A DNA stretch of 64,000 bases from the NCBI GenBank assembly GCA_945870575.1, contig CAMBSK010000011.1:7548-71547 (forward strand). The letters run 5' to 3'. The notes beneath the pieces are model-generated. The model had not been told where the DNA came from. It made no database searches and was given only the letters and a program-made list of their open reading frames with translations. The stretch's first letter is position 1, and the number at the start of each line of letters is the position of its first letter. A program made the translations under genes and the position numbers. Below are positions 46,782 to 54,769 of this stretch, piece by piece. Origin of the DNA: Bordetella parapertussis. Lineage in GTDB: Bacteria; Pseudomonadota; Gammaproteobacteria; Burkholderiales; Burkholderiaceae_C.

Positions 46782-46923
46782 TCGATCGACCTTCAAGCTG
46801 TCGCTAGTCTTACGAGCGAAAAACACCATTGCTTCGCGCATTGAATTTTTTTCAATCATCCCTACATCAAACTGACATTTGAGTCTGTATCGTTTTGAGA
46901 AATTCAACCGCTTGAATAACCCA

Positions 46924-46994
46924 ACTAGGGTTTGCACTAGGCAGGGTCTTATACAAGTCTAGGAAAATTCCACTCGTTAGTTGTGTTCTCCTAG
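46924..46994 (+). promoter_or_regulatory. Cluster of CTAGG motifs upstream of the quinoprotein gene
   Basis: ACTAGG occurs at 46924-46929 and 46936-46941 (12 bases apart), TCTAGG at 46958-46963 and the inverted TCCTAG at 46989-46994, all within 93 bases of the start codon. CTAG is normally rare in such genomes, so four in 71 bases suggests binding sites for a regulator. Identity unknown. Confidence 0.4.
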
Positions 46995-47016
46995 TTAAAA
47001 CCCTGAAGGATTTTTT

Positions 47017-48696
47017 ATGAAACTGTTAATTAAGTCAGTCGCATTGGCTGCTACTTTGGGTGCTGCCGCCTTGGCCAGCGCCCAAAGCTGGCCAATTTAC
47101 GGCGGCGACGCTGGCAATCAGCGTTACAGCCAAGCCGGTCAAATCACCCCGGCCAACGTCAACAAATTGAACGTCAAATGGGCGCTGCAACTCGGCACCA
47201 ACCGTTCACAGGAATCCACACCTATTCTGGTGGGTGATACCCTGTACGTGACTTCTTCTTTCGGCCCGAAAAACGTTTTTGCTGTGAACGCAAAAACCGG
47301 TGAAGTCCGTTGGAAATACTCACCTGAAATGCCAAAAGGCGTTGATCAGTATGCTTGTTGCGACGTTGTCAACCGCGGCGTTTCTTACAACGACGGCAAG
47401 ATTTTCTTTGGCCGCCTGGACGCACAAATCACTGCACTCGACGCCAAAACCGGCAAGGAAATCTGGACCTCTAAAGTGGTGGATTACACCCAAGGTTCCG
47501 CCATCACTTCACCCCCCACCCTTGTCAAGAACATGGTCATCACCGGCTTTGCCGGCGGTGAATACGGTGTTCGCGGCGCCATCGTCGCTTTGGACCAAGC
47601 CACCGGCAAGGAAATCTGGCGTACCCACACCGTTCCGCTCGGCAACGAAAAAAATGCTGACACTTGGAAAGGTGACTCAGGCAAAACCGGCGGCGGCGCT
47701 GCATGGTTCGTCGGTTCTTACGATCCCAAGCTGAACCTGATTTACTACGGCACCAGCAATCCTGCGCCTTGGTCTGCCATTGTTCGCGGCAATGACACTT
47801 CCGATGTCGGCAAGTTCACCAATCTGTACACGGCTTCTGTGGTGGCTATGAACCCTGACACAGGCAACATCGTGTGGCACTACCAGTTCACACCGCATGA
47901 TGCATGGGACTATGACGGCGTGAATGAATTGGTGCTGGCTGACCTGCCTATCGACGGCAAGACAGTTCCGGTCCTGATGCAGGCTAACCGTAACGGCTTC
48001 TTCTACGTGATTGACCGCGCTAACGGCAAACTTCTGTCTGCCAAACAGTTCGTTGACGGCGTCAACTGGGCCACCGGCATCGACATGAAAACCGGCGCTC
48101 CTATCGAAACCGCTAACAACGAAAAGCGTCCTCGCCTGAAAAAATGGGCCAAAGACATTTGCCCCAACCTGATTGGCGGCAAAAACTGGATGCCTATGTC
48201 TTACAACCCCAAAACAGGCCTGGTCTACATCCCGACCATGAACCTGTGTATGGACCTCGAAGGCCTTCAAGAAGACTACAAACGCGGCCAGTTCTACCTA
48301 GGCGTGAACTTTGACTTGAGCAAAGTCGGTGCCGGCGGCCACGGTGGCGGTTTGAAAGCATGGGACCCCGTCAAGCAAAAACAAGTGTGGTTCAACAAAG
48401 AAGAACTGCCTTTCAACGGCGGCACCATGACCACTTCTACCGGTCTGGTTTTCGCAGGTGACATCAAAGGCGTGTTCCGCGCCATGGACGCCAAAACCGG
48501 CAAAGAACTGTGGAAGTTCAACACAGGTTCCGGCATCACTGCTGCTCCTATGACCTACACACTCGACGGCAAGCAATACCTTGCAGTCGTGTCAGGCCGC
48601 ATACTATCTATCCCTGCGTTCTTCGGACCACTGGGCGAGAGAATGGTTGCAGCCAGCCCTGAAGGCGGCACATTGTTTGTGTTCGCTTTGAACTGA
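47017..48696 (+). CDS. PQQ-dependent alcohol dehydrogenase (XoxF/ExaA-PedH type), probably lanthanide-dependent
   Basis: A 559-residue periplasmic quinoprotein: signal peptide (cleaved near ASAQ, residue 23), then an eight-bladed propeller with W-motifs (GEVRWKYSP, GKEIWTS, GKELWKF). The vicinal disulfide Cys114-Cys115 (YACCDVV), a hallmark of the family, is present. The active site reads HDAWDYDGVNE: Asp298 is the catalytic base and Asp300, two residues on, is the extra carboxylate that marks lanthanide rather than calcium enzymes. It oxidises primary alcohols, passing electrons to a cytochrome c. A matching cytochrome/binding-protein fusion is the next gene. Confidence 0.9.
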   Translation: MKLLIKSVALAATLGAAALASAQSWPIYGGDAGNQRYSQAGQITPANVNKLNVKWALQLGTNRSQESTPILVGDTLYVTSSFGPKNVFAVNAKTGEVRWKYSPEMPKGVDQYACCDVVNRGVSYNDGKIFFGRLDAQITALDAKTGKEIWTSKVVDYTQGSAITSPPTLVKNMVITGFAGGEYGVRGAIVALDQATGKEIWRTHTVPLGNEKNADTWKGDSGKTGGGAAWFVGSYDPKLNLIYYGTSNPAPWSAIVRGNDTSDVGKFTNLYTASVVAMNPDTGNIVWHYQFTPHDAWDYDGVNELVLADLPIDGKTVPVLMQANRNGFFYVIDRANGKLLSAKQFVDGVNWATGIDMKTGAPIETANNEKRPRLKKWAKDICPNLIGGKNWMPMSYNPKTGLVYIPTMNLCMDLEGLQEDYKRGQFYLGVNFDLSKVGAGGHGGGLKAWDPVKQKQVWFNKEELPFNGGTMTTSTGLVFAGDIKGVFRAMDAKTGKELWKFNTGSGITAAPMTYTLDGKQYLAVVSGRILSIPAFFGPLGERMVAASPEGGTLFVFALN

Positions 48697-48711
48697 TCTG
48701 ACGTAAGTTAA

Positions 48712-48739
48712 AAACACCGCCCTCGGGCGGTGTTTTTTT
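48712..48739 (+). terminator. Rho-independent terminator after the quinoprotein gene
   Basis: AACACCGCCC-TC-GGGCGGTGTT (perfect inverted repeat; functional loop about four bases) followed by seven T residues. It lies between the dehydrogenase and the cytochrome fusion gene, so the latter is likely expressed partly by read-through or its own promoter. Confidence 0.9.
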
Positions 48740-48926
48740 ATCTGCACAAGAAGACAATGCCAAAGCTAAGTTTCAAAACATTCTGCTCAAGCATCAATGA
48801 ATGCTCAACAGCATTCAAGTTTCATACAGCCGAGTTTTTTGAAAGTTTGCTCATCACGCGGATTGCTGCTTCACATTTTGACCCGCTGAATTCCAGCTTA
48901 TTCCTTTCAACTTCAGGAGTTTTTAA

Positions 48927-50066
48927 ATGAATAAATTCATGTTCCGATTCGTCAAAACTGCACTGACCGCGACTGCACTGATAGCCGCGACCGTCACCTC
49001 ATCCATGGCTGCAGAAGCCCTCAGGGTGTGCTCTGACCCGGACAACCTGCCTTTCAGTAAATCAGAAGGCGCCGACAAAGGTTTGTACATAGAACTCGCC
49101 GATATGGTCGGCCAGCGCATGGGCGCAAAAGTTGAATATGTTTGGTGGCTGTCGTTCAACCAGCGTAAAGCGCTGCGCAACACCATGGAAGGTTGCGATG
49201 CCTATTTCGCCCTGCCTGCAGATGCTGAATACAAAGTCAAGGGCTTGGCGAAAACCAATGCTTTTCTGAATGTCAGTTACGCCATCGTCGCACCGAAAGG
49301 TTTGACAGTCACCACACTGTCGGACTTGAAACCCCAAAAGATCGGCGTGCTGCATGCTTCTCCGCCGCAAATTCTGCTGGCTTCAAAAGGTAGCTACACA
49401 ACCAGCATTTTCCGTTCACAAGAAGAAGCGTTTGAAGCTTTGAACAAAAAGGAAATTGATGCTGCATTGCTATGGGGACCAAGTGCGGGCTTTGACAATA
49501 AAAAGCTGTTCGACAACCGCTGGCAAGTCATTCCCATCAACGGCGAAGGCTTGGGCGGCCAAGTAGCAGTGGCAGTGTCCAAGGACAACCCGGAGCTGAA
49601 AGACCGCATCAACAAAGCGCTGGAAGAACTCAAACCTGAAATTCAACAATTGACTGTGAAATACGGTTTTCCTTTGCAAGTGCCTCTCATTGTCAACAGC
49701 CGTAAAACCAACACCCATTACGCTCAGTCGACTGTGACACCGGCAAAAACCGGCTTCATGAAAGTCAGCGACAAATCAACGCAACGGGAATGGCTGGTGG
49801 CTGAAAGCGGTGACACGATTGCCGAAGCTAAATCCAACTTCAACAACAAATGCTCTCACTGCCACGGTAGCAACGGCGCCAGCCCCATCTCAGAGCGCGA
49901 TCTTCGCAAGCTCAAGCTTCGTTATAAAGATGAGTGGAAGGAAGTGACCTACACCACCATCACCAAGGGTCGCTCAGACTATGGCATGCCAGTATGGGGA
50001 GGCATAATCCCAGACGAAGAAATCAGAGCCATCATCGAGTTCTTGGTCACCGTGCAAAAGAACTGA
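48927..50066 (+). CDS. Fusion of MxaJ/XoxJ-like periplasmic binding domain and XoxG-like cytochrome c
   Basis: A 379-residue exported protein. After the signal peptide (cleaved near SMAAEA) comes a type-II periplasmic-binding-like domain with the XoxJ-style opening LRVCSDPDNLPFS and VSYAIVAPKGL (about residues 30-265). A short linker leads to a C-terminal cytochrome c with one heme motif Cys309-SH-Cys312-His313 and Met354 (YGMPVWGG) as likely ligand. Fused G and J partners of lanthanide methanol dehydrogenase are known (cytochrome cGJ of methylacidiphilal methanotrophs). It likely receives electrons from the adjacent quinoprotein. AGGAG ribosome site present. Confidence 0.87.
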   Translation: MNKFMFRFVKTALTATALIAATVTSSMAAEALRVCSDPDNLPFSKSEGADKGLYIELADMVGQRMGAKVEYVWWLSFNQRKALRNTMEGCDAYFALPADAEYKVKGLAKTNAFLNVSYAIVAPKGLTVTTLSDLKPQKIGVLHASPPQILLASKGSYTTSIFRSQEEAFEALNKKEIDAALLWGPSAGFDNKKLFDNRWQVIPINGEGLGGQVAVAVSKDNPELKDRINKALEELKPEIQQLTVKYGFPLQVPLIVNSRKTNTHYAQSTVTPAKTGFMKVSDKSTQREWLVAESGDTIAEAKSNFNNKCSHCHGSNGASPISERDLRKLKLRYKDEWKEVTYTTITKGRSDYGMPVWGGIIPDEEIRAIIEFLVTVQKN

Positions 50067-50078
50067 TAGCTGGGTTTT

Positions 50079-50534
50079 TTAAGCAGCCTTGCCCGTTAAA
50101 ACAGGTAAGCCCTGGACCCGAGAAAAATCTCTGTCGTGGGTCACCAGGGCTGCTGCGCCTATATCCAGGGCCGAGGCCAGTTGCACTGCATCCGGAAATT
50201 TCAAACGGTATTGCGCCCGCAACTGTGCCGCCATGCTGGCTATGGACGCCGACAACGGCACCACTTGGTAGCGGTTCAAGGCTTTTTCATAGCGTTTGGC
50301 CAAAGCAATTTGCTTTGCCTTGAACGGACCGGCCAACACCTCAGCCAAAGTGACCGTGGTCAAGGCCAGTTGTAAACGGCCAAGCTCTGCGGCTTCGAAC
50401 AAACCTAGAAACAGCGGCGCGAATTGCGCGTTGTCTTCCAACACGTAAATCCAAGGCGCGGCGTCCACCAGCACCGTGTCACCATCGCTCAAACCGCCCC
50501 ACGCTGAGTTGTAGGCAGGCACACGCTCAGTCAT
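50079..50534 (-). CDS. PIN-domain toxin (VapC-like)
   Basis: A 151-residue PIN ribonuclease: acidic residues at TVLVDAAPWIY, LAEVLAG, FPDAVQLA and LVTHDRDF form the four-part metal site. It starts at ATG 50534; a longer frame (to 50615) reads through the antitoxin gene in another frame and is rejected. The stop of the antitoxin gene lies four bases upstream, giving the usual antitoxin-toxin order. Confidence 0.85.
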   Translation of the reverse strand: MTERVPAYNSAWGGLSDGDTVLVDAAPWIYVLEDNAQFAPLFLGLFEAAELGRLQLALTTVTLAEVLAGPFKAKQIALAKRYEKALNRYQVVPLSASIASMAAQLRAQYRLKFPDAVQLASALDIGAAALVTHDRDFSRVQGLPVLTGKAA

Positions 50535-50538
50535 GGCC

Positions 50539-50805
50539 TCAGTCCTGCCACTCGTTGCGCAACTGCGCGACTGCTTTGGCCGCACCTTGTGGCCAGAGCC
50601 CGCGCCCGCTGCCACGCAAGGCCAAAATGCCGCCCGATGCCAGCTGCTTGCCCTGCCCTGCGTGCCAGTCTTGCACCGGCACGACCATGGCCACGGGTTT
50701 GCCGTGGCGGGTGATTTCGCTGCTGTAACCGGCTTGCGCCTCTGCCGCGATCAGCGGTAACTGCGCACGCGCTTGCTCTAATCCATATGTTTTCTTGTTG
50801 CTCAT
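50539..50805 (-). CDS. Phd/YefM-family antitoxin
   Basis: An 88-residue antitoxin (GLEQARAQLPLIAAEAQAGYSSEITRHGKPVAMVVPVQDW), matching the Phd fold with its DNA-binding N-terminal half. Paired with the PIN toxin downstream; a palindromic operator lies 16 bases before its start. Confidence 0.87.
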   Translation of the reverse strand: MSNKKTYGLEQARAQLPLIAAEAQAGYSSEITRHGKPVAMVVPVQDWHAGQGKQLASGGILALRGSGRGLWPQGAAKAVAQLRNEWQD

Positions 50806-50820
50806 GACATCCTCCTTTTA

Positions 50821-50841
50821 TTCCGTACAGACTGTACAGAA
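50821..50841 (-). promoter_or_regulatory. Palindromic operator of the Phd-PIN module
   Basis: TTCTGTACAGTCTGTACGGAA on the minus strand is a nearly perfect inverted repeat (one mismatched pair). Its position just upstream of the AAGGAGG ribosome site fits antitoxin autoregulation. Confidence 0.65.
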
Positions 50842-50872
50842 TCAAGGGCTTTTGTCAAGCTGGAAAGGCTTT

Positions 50873-51280
50873 TCAGGTCATCCAATCCTCAAGCTTCAAG
50901 CCCGGCACCCGCCCGAAGTGCCGCATGTTGTGGGTCACCAAGGACAGGCCCAGCGCCAATGCATGCGCGGCGATTTGGGTATCCATCTCGCCAATAGGCT
51001 GCCCGGTTTGCTGCAGGTGGGCGGCAATGTCGCCATACCGGTCTGCGGCCTCCAGCGTCCATGGCAAAACGGGCAACTCATTGAGCAGCAAATCAATAGT
51101 TCGGCGGCGTTTGTCATCGGCTTGCAGCAGTGCCAGTCCAAACCGTGTTTCGGCGCGGGTGATGGCGGAGATGGCGACCTCTTGCTTTTTGAGCGCCGCC
51201 CACATGCGCTTTTGCAGCGCGGCTGAACTGTTGCGCGCAAAGTAGCCCAGGATGTTGGTGTCGACCAAGTACTTGATCAC
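50873..51280 (-). CDS. vapC: VapC toxin (PIN domain)
   Basis: A 135-residue VapC: KYLVDTNILGYF (first Asp), ISAITRAETRFGL (Glu), GEMDTQIAAHALALGLSLVTHNMRHF (Asp/Asn). Known VapC toxins cleave tRNA or rRNA. Four-base overlap with its antitoxin gene. Direct neighbour of another Phd-PIN module. Confidence 0.92.
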   Translation of the reverse strand: MIKYLVDTNILGYFARNSSAALQKRMWAALKKQEVAISAITRAETRFGLALLQADDKRRRTIDLLLNELPVLPWTLEAADRYGDIAAHLQQTGQPIGEMDTQIAAHALALGLSLVTHNMRHFGRVPGLKLEDWMT

Positions 51281-51618
51281 TTGCGACCCTTGGTTTTGGC
51301 GGCGCGCTTAGCCGTTACTTTTGCAGAGGCTTTGGCGGCTGGTGCAGCTTCCCAGTCAGCAAACGGATTTTTAGGTGGCTTGTTGTACCGGCTGGCATCA
51401 GACAAAAAATCGTCGGGCAAAGGGTTTTCGGCAATGGCGGCCATCAGCGCATCGAGCCGACGTTGTCGCAAGATGGCCGTGTCCTTGGGCCTGAGCGTGA
51501 TCTCGCCCGTCACCTCGTTGCGTGCAATCCACATTTCATCCACATCCACGCGAAAGGCCTTGGGCAAACGAATCGCTTGGCTGTTGCCGTTGGTAAAAAC
51601 TTTGGCGGTAGCAAGCAT
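51277..51618 (-). CDS. vapB: VapB-type (AbrB-like) antitoxin
   Basis: A 113-residue antitoxin with the swapped-hairpin signature AKVFTNGNSQAIRLPKAFR, followed by a long Ala/Lys-rich basic tail (AKASAKVTAKRAAKTKGRK) that is longer than usual. Good GGAGG ribosome site. Confidence 0.9.
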   Translation of the reverse strand: MLATAKVFTNGNSQAIRLPKAFRVDVDEMWIARNEVTGEITLRPKDTAILRQRRLDALMAAIAENPLPDDFLSDASRYNKPPKNPFADWEAAPAAKASAKVTAKRAAKTKGRK

Positions 51619-51737
51619 GGCGGCCTCCTTGAAATGTATCTATGAAAACGTACCTACTTTATCACCGAATATGACCTTCTGCCAAAGTCAAAATGCCCCA
51701 AGCCAAGTTGCCGCAATTAGCGAGGGAAAATATAGGA

Positions 51738-52028
51738 ATGAATGACACAAATGCTCGCACCGACCAACCGCGCAACCCCCTTCATGGTTTGACGCTCGAG
51801 GCGATCGTGCGCGCCCTTGAAGCGCACTACGGTTGGGAAGAGTTGGCCCTCAAGATTCCTATCCGCTGTTTTTCGCACGACCCGAGCGTCGGTTCGAGCT
51901 TGAAATTCCTGCGCAAAACGCCTTGGGCGCGTGAAAAGGTGGAGAGCCTGTACCTGTTCATGCTGAGGGAGCAAGCGCGCAGGGGGCCTATGCCTATCGG
52001 ATGCAAATTGCCTACGTCAAATTTGTAG
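51738..52028 (+). CDS. VF530/DUF2132-family DNA-binding-like protein with a chimeric tail
   Basis: From ATG 51738, 96 residues. The body (NPLHGLTLEAIVRALEAHYGWEELALKIPIRCFSHDPSVGSSLKFLRKTPWAREKVESLYL) is a full VF530 domain, a small helical fold of unknown role. The last about 20 residues are read, out of frame, from a HigB toxin remnant, so the 3' end has been replaced by recombination. The domain itself looks intact. Confidence 0.82.
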   Translation: MNDTNARTDQPRNPLHGLTLEAIVRALEAHYGWEELALKIPIRCFSHDPSVGSSLKFLRKTPWAREKVESLYLFMLREQARRGPMPIGCKLPTSNL

Positions 52029-52081
52029 GCACGCACGCCGAATACGACAAGATCGATGCGGCCTCAGTGGATCAGTCATGA
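51986..52081 (+). pseudogene. HigB toxin C-terminal fragment
   Basis: A 31-codon frame without a start ends in VKFVGTHAEYDKIDAASVDQS, the typical C-terminus of HigB (usually xxxFIGTHAEYDxID). It overlaps the VF530 gene in another frame and stands directly before the cognate HigA gene. Loss of the N-terminal two-thirds means no active toxin. Confidence 0.85.
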
Positions 52082-52098
52082 GCGTCAAGGAGAGAACC

Positions 52099-52467
52099 AT
52101 GGAAATCACCCCCATCCGTACAAAGAAAGATTACCGCACAGCACTGCGCATCGTGTCAAAGCTGGTCGATCAAGACCCCTCGCCTGACACACCAGCAGGC
52201 GAACACCTTGATGTGCTCTCTACCTTGATTGAGGCCTATGAACGCAAGCACCATCCGATTGACTTGCCTGACCCGGTAGAAGCCATCAAGTTCCGCATGG
52301 AACAAGCAGGGCTGTCGATCAAAGACCTGGAGCCGATGATCGGGCAGGCCAACCGTGTTTATGAAGTGCTTAATTACAAGCGGCCCCTGACGCTGCGCAT
52401 GATCCGAAATTTGAACAAAGGCTTGGGTATCTCTGCGCAGGTGCTTATTACTGATAGCGCCCAATAA
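52099..52467 (+). CDS. higA: HigA antitoxin, orphaned
   Basis: A 122-residue HTH antitoxin of the HigA type (MEITPIRTKKDYRTALRIVSKLVD, ... EAIKFRMEQAGLSIKDLEPMIGQANRVYEVLNYKRPLTLRMIRNL). AAGGAG ribosome site supports ATG 52099. Its toxin is only a fragment. Still intact, so possibly selected as a regulator or anti-toxin against related modules. Confidence 0.88.
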   Translation: MEITPIRTKKDYRTALRIVSKLVDQDPSPDTPAGEHLDVLSTLIEAYERKHHPIDLPDPVEAIKFRMEQAGLSIKDLEPMIGQANRVYEVLNYKRPLTLRMIRNLNKGLGISAQVLITDSAQ

Positions 52468-52500
52468 ACCGGAAAATTTACCGTTGGCATTTGAACCGCA

Positions 52501-52598
52501 GTGAAAAACCTGAAAGACGTGAAAGCCAAACTGCTGGCCAACCCCGCCGTTCGACAAGCCTATGACGCACAAGCGCCCGAGTTTGAGCTGGCCCGTGA
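52501..52598 (+). pseudogene. Truncated XRE-family antitoxin, copy 1
   Basis: From GTG 52501, the sequence matches the first 32 codons of the complete XRE antitoxins at 54469 and 56147 almost exactly (KDVKAxLLANPAVRQAYDAQAPEFELAR), then stops matching at GCCCGTGA. The HTH itself is gone. The following DNA is a repeat also found near 56062. Confidence 0.85.
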
Positions 52599-52600
52599 TG

Positions 52601-52627
52601 GGAGGTGGCCATTTCTGAAAAGTCGCC
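52601..52627 (+). repeat. 27-base dispersed repeat, copy A
   Basis: GGAGGTGGCCATTTCTGAAA plus seven bases, matching 56062-56088 at 24 of 27 positions. It lies right at the break of the truncated XRE gene. It could be a recombination boundary or a remnant of a mobile element. Confidence 0.55.
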
Positions 52628-52635
52628 GCATTAAG

Positions 52636-53562
52636 CTATGTGCCCTTGGCCACCTTCGACTTCACCCTAACTTTGGGCTGGCTCGGCGCTGCCGGTTGGG
52701 GCGCATCCAGCAAATCGCGCGTGTTTGGCGCGGCAAGGTAGTTGGCTTTGCTCACCACCTTCTTACCCGTTTTGGCCTCTAGCGCTTTGCGGGCGTTGCC
52801 GGCAATCTTTCCGCCCTCTTTGGCGGATGTGCGGTTCTCCACAAAACCCTGAGCGTCGCTGCGGCGGGCAATCTCGGTGGTGCTGGCTTCTCCCAGCATG
52901 GTGAAGATCAACTCCAGGTCGGTCATGTGGTCGCGCAGCTTGTTACCGGTCTTCACCAGATCCAGGCCTTTGAGCTGGCTGTGTTCGACGGGCGTCACAC
53001 CAAAAGTGGCGCGGGCAATTTCGGCGGTGAGTATCGAATACTCTTTGCCCTCGGCCACGCCCCGCGCCTTCCACTCATCGGTCAGCTCTCCACGCACAGA
53101 GATGGAGCGCAACCGCTTCTCGATCCATGCCGGCGGGTAACCCTTGGCCTTATAAAGCTCGCGGGCGCGGGCGCTGGCCAGTTCGGGGTTTTCAATTTCT
53201 TTGACTCGCTCGTAACCCACCTGCGCCAGCCAGCGTTTGAACGGCTCGGCCTTGGGCGAGGGGATGGACTGGATGATGCGAAACAGGCCTTCGGTGTTGG
53301 CGCAATTGGTTTCTCGCATCTTTCCGTCTGAGGTCCGAAGCGCAAGGGGGGTACAAGTTGTACCCCAGTTGGCGTCCAGAGCAGGGTCACGGCTACGCAT
53401 CTTCTTGATGTATTGCCGTGGATCTGCCGAATCGGTTAACACCACGATGACATCGCTCAGGGCAAACCACCACTCCTCGTTGTGCCAAACACGGCGAATG
53501 GTGGTTTCTTGGAATACCGCGATGTGGTGCGCGGGTTCGTTGGGAGGGGTGATTTTGGTCAT
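52636..53562 (-). CDS. DinD-like BRO-N domain protein
   Basis: A 308-residue protein. The N-terminal about 110 residues are a BRO-N domain (IAVFQETTIRRVWHNEEWWFALSDVIVVL), the rest matches DNA-damage-inducible protein D (ELTDEWKARGVAEGKEYSILTAEIARATFG, DLELIFTMLGEASTTEIARRSDAQGF). DinD in E. coli modulates RecA. A frequent cargo of accessory regions; here it interrupts the truncated XRE copy. C-terminus is basic. Confidence 0.88.
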   Translation of the reverse strand: MTKITPPNEPAHHIAVFQETTIRRVWHNEEWWFALSDVIVVLTDSADPRQYIKKMRSRDPALDANWGTTCTPLALRTSDGKMRETNCANTEGLFRIIQSIPSPKAEPFKRWLAQVGYERVKEIENPELASARARELYKAKGYPPAWIEKRLRSISVRGELTDEWKARGVAEGKEYSILTAEIARATFGVTPVEHSQLKGLDLVKTGNKLRDHMTDLELIFTMLGEASTTEIARRSDAQGFVENRTSAKEGGKIAGNARKALEAKTGKKVVSKANYLAAPNTRDLLDAPQPAAPSQPKVRVKSKVAKGT

Positions 53563-53717
53563 ATTGCGCCCAAAAAACTGTTATTTTATACAGTAGTTTG
53601 CCGTTAGATCAATCGCTATTTTTTGCCTGGGCGATGGCAGTTTGGGATGCGCTGCAATCCACCTTCTGGCCTTTAGAACGCGCTGTTTATGCGGGCCTGC
53701 CGCAAGGCTTGCCCCGT

Positions 53718-53942
53718 TCAACCCAGCTTTGGCCAGTTGATTTGAACTTTGCGGTTGTTGGCCAAGCAGTCGCGAAGATACAAGTTGATCAGGCTTTGAT
53801 AGGGAACCCCTGCATCCTCTGCCATGCTTTTGAAATAGATGACAACATCTTCTGACAGACGCATCGTCACAGGCTTTTTGAGCTTGGATGCATAGGGATT
53901 TTTGCGGGCCTTGAGTTTGAGGAGATCGTATTCGACTTTCAT
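53718..53942 (-). CDS. CopG/BrnA-like antitoxin, no toxin next to it
   Basis: A 74-residue RHH-type protein (LKKPVTMRLSEDVVIYFKSMAEDAGVPYQSLINLYLRDCLANN). Such antitoxins usually stand beside a BrnT-like toxin; none is found on either side. A remnant of a second copy lies at 54770-54839. Confidence 0.8.
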   Translation of the reverse strand: MKVEYDLLKLKARKNPYASKLKKPVTMRLSEDVVIYFKSMAEDAGVPYQSLINLYLRDCLANNRKVQINWPKLG

Positions 53943-53966
53943 ATGAGAGCAACTATCTGCAGCGAA

Positions 53967-53987
53967 TGACTGCGTACTGTACAGCGC
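53967..53987. promoter_or_regulatory. CTGTACAG-centred palindrome between divergent modules
   Basis: ACTGCGTACTGTACAGCGCAG has a perfect CTGTACAG core with partial CTGCG/CGCAG arms. It shares the TGTACAG core with the Phd-PIN operator at 50821. Operator function is a guess. Confidence 0.35.
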
Positions 53988-54112
53988 AGGAGTTGGTCAA
54001 AAAAAACCTGAGTTTTGATAGCCCCCGCGGCGCAGTGGGCGCACTAAACTATTGGAAGGAAATTGCCCGCATACATATAAAGCTTGGATTAAGCGAGACC
54101 TAGGGGAGATAC

Positions 54113-54472
54113 ATGAAAAACCCAAAAGATAGCAAAAAGGCTATACTCGAATCCCAGTGGACTGTGACCCTGCATCCACTGGCGGAACATGAATTACAGA
54201 CCATTCCCGCCGATATGCAAGCCCGGTTTTTGCACATCGGTGAAATGCTGGAAGAGCTAGGGTCGCAGCGTGTGGGCATGCCGCACATACGGCCACTGGA
54301 AAGCAAGCTGTGGGAAATACGCATGACTGGCCGCGATGGTATTGCCCGTGCTGTTTACGCTGCCGTTCAGGGGCGCACTTTGCTGGTGTTGCATGTGTTT
54401 GTGAAAAAGACGCAGACCACACCACGAAGCGCGATTGAAACCGCATTGAAACGCTTGGAGGAATCGACGTGA
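54113..54472 (+). CDS. RelE/HigB-like toxin (Gp49 type)
   Basis: A 119-residue toxin (TLHPLAEHELQTIPADMQARFLHIGEMLEELG, HIRPLESKLWEIRMTGRDGIARAVYAAVQGRTLLVLHVFVKKTQTTP), the phage-derived Gp49-like RelE fold. Known relatives cut mRNA at the ribosome. It overlaps the antitoxin start by four bases (GTGA), toxin first. Confidence 0.88.
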   Translation: MKNPKDSKKAILESQWTVTLHPLAEHELQTIPADMQARFLHIGEMLEELGSQRVGMPHIRPLESKLWEIRMTGRDGIARAVYAAVQGRTLLVLHVFVKKTQTTPRSAIETALKRLEEST

Positions 54473-54756
54473 AAAGCCTGAAAGACGTGAAAGCCGAACT
54501 GCTGGCCAACCCCGCCGTTCGCCAAGCCTATGACGCACAAGCGCCCGAGTTTGAGCTGGCCCGTGAACTGATTGCCGCACGCACACAAGCAGGCCTGACG
54601 CAGGGCGAAGTGGCAGCACGCATGGGCACGACCCAAAGCGTGGTGGCACGCATCGAAAGTGGCAAAGGCACGCCATCCATGCGGACAGTGAAACGTTTTG
54701 CCAGTGCGGTGGGAGCGCGTGCCGTGGTGCGTATGGAGCCCTTGAGGCCCGCATGA
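54469..54756 (+). CDS. XRE-family antitoxin, copy 2 (complete, with toxin)
   Basis: A 95-residue HTH protein: N-terminal KDVKAELLANPAVRQAYDAQAPEFELAREL, then a classic helix-turn-helix LTQGEVAARMGTTQSVVARIESGKGTPSMRTVKRFASAVG. GTG start overlapping the toxin stop. The only copy of this family in the window with an intact toxin. Confidence 0.92.
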   Translation: MKSLKDVKAELLANPAVRQAYDAQAPEFELARELIAARTQAGLTQGEVAARMGTTQSVVARIESGKGTPSMRTVKRFASAVGARAVVRMEPLRPA

Positions 54757-54769
54757 ACGCAAGGTCTGC

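Noticed and set aside
50535..50615. N-terminal extension of the PIN toxin at 50079
   Set aside because: The extra codons read the antitoxin gene in another frame; ATG 50534 is a better start.
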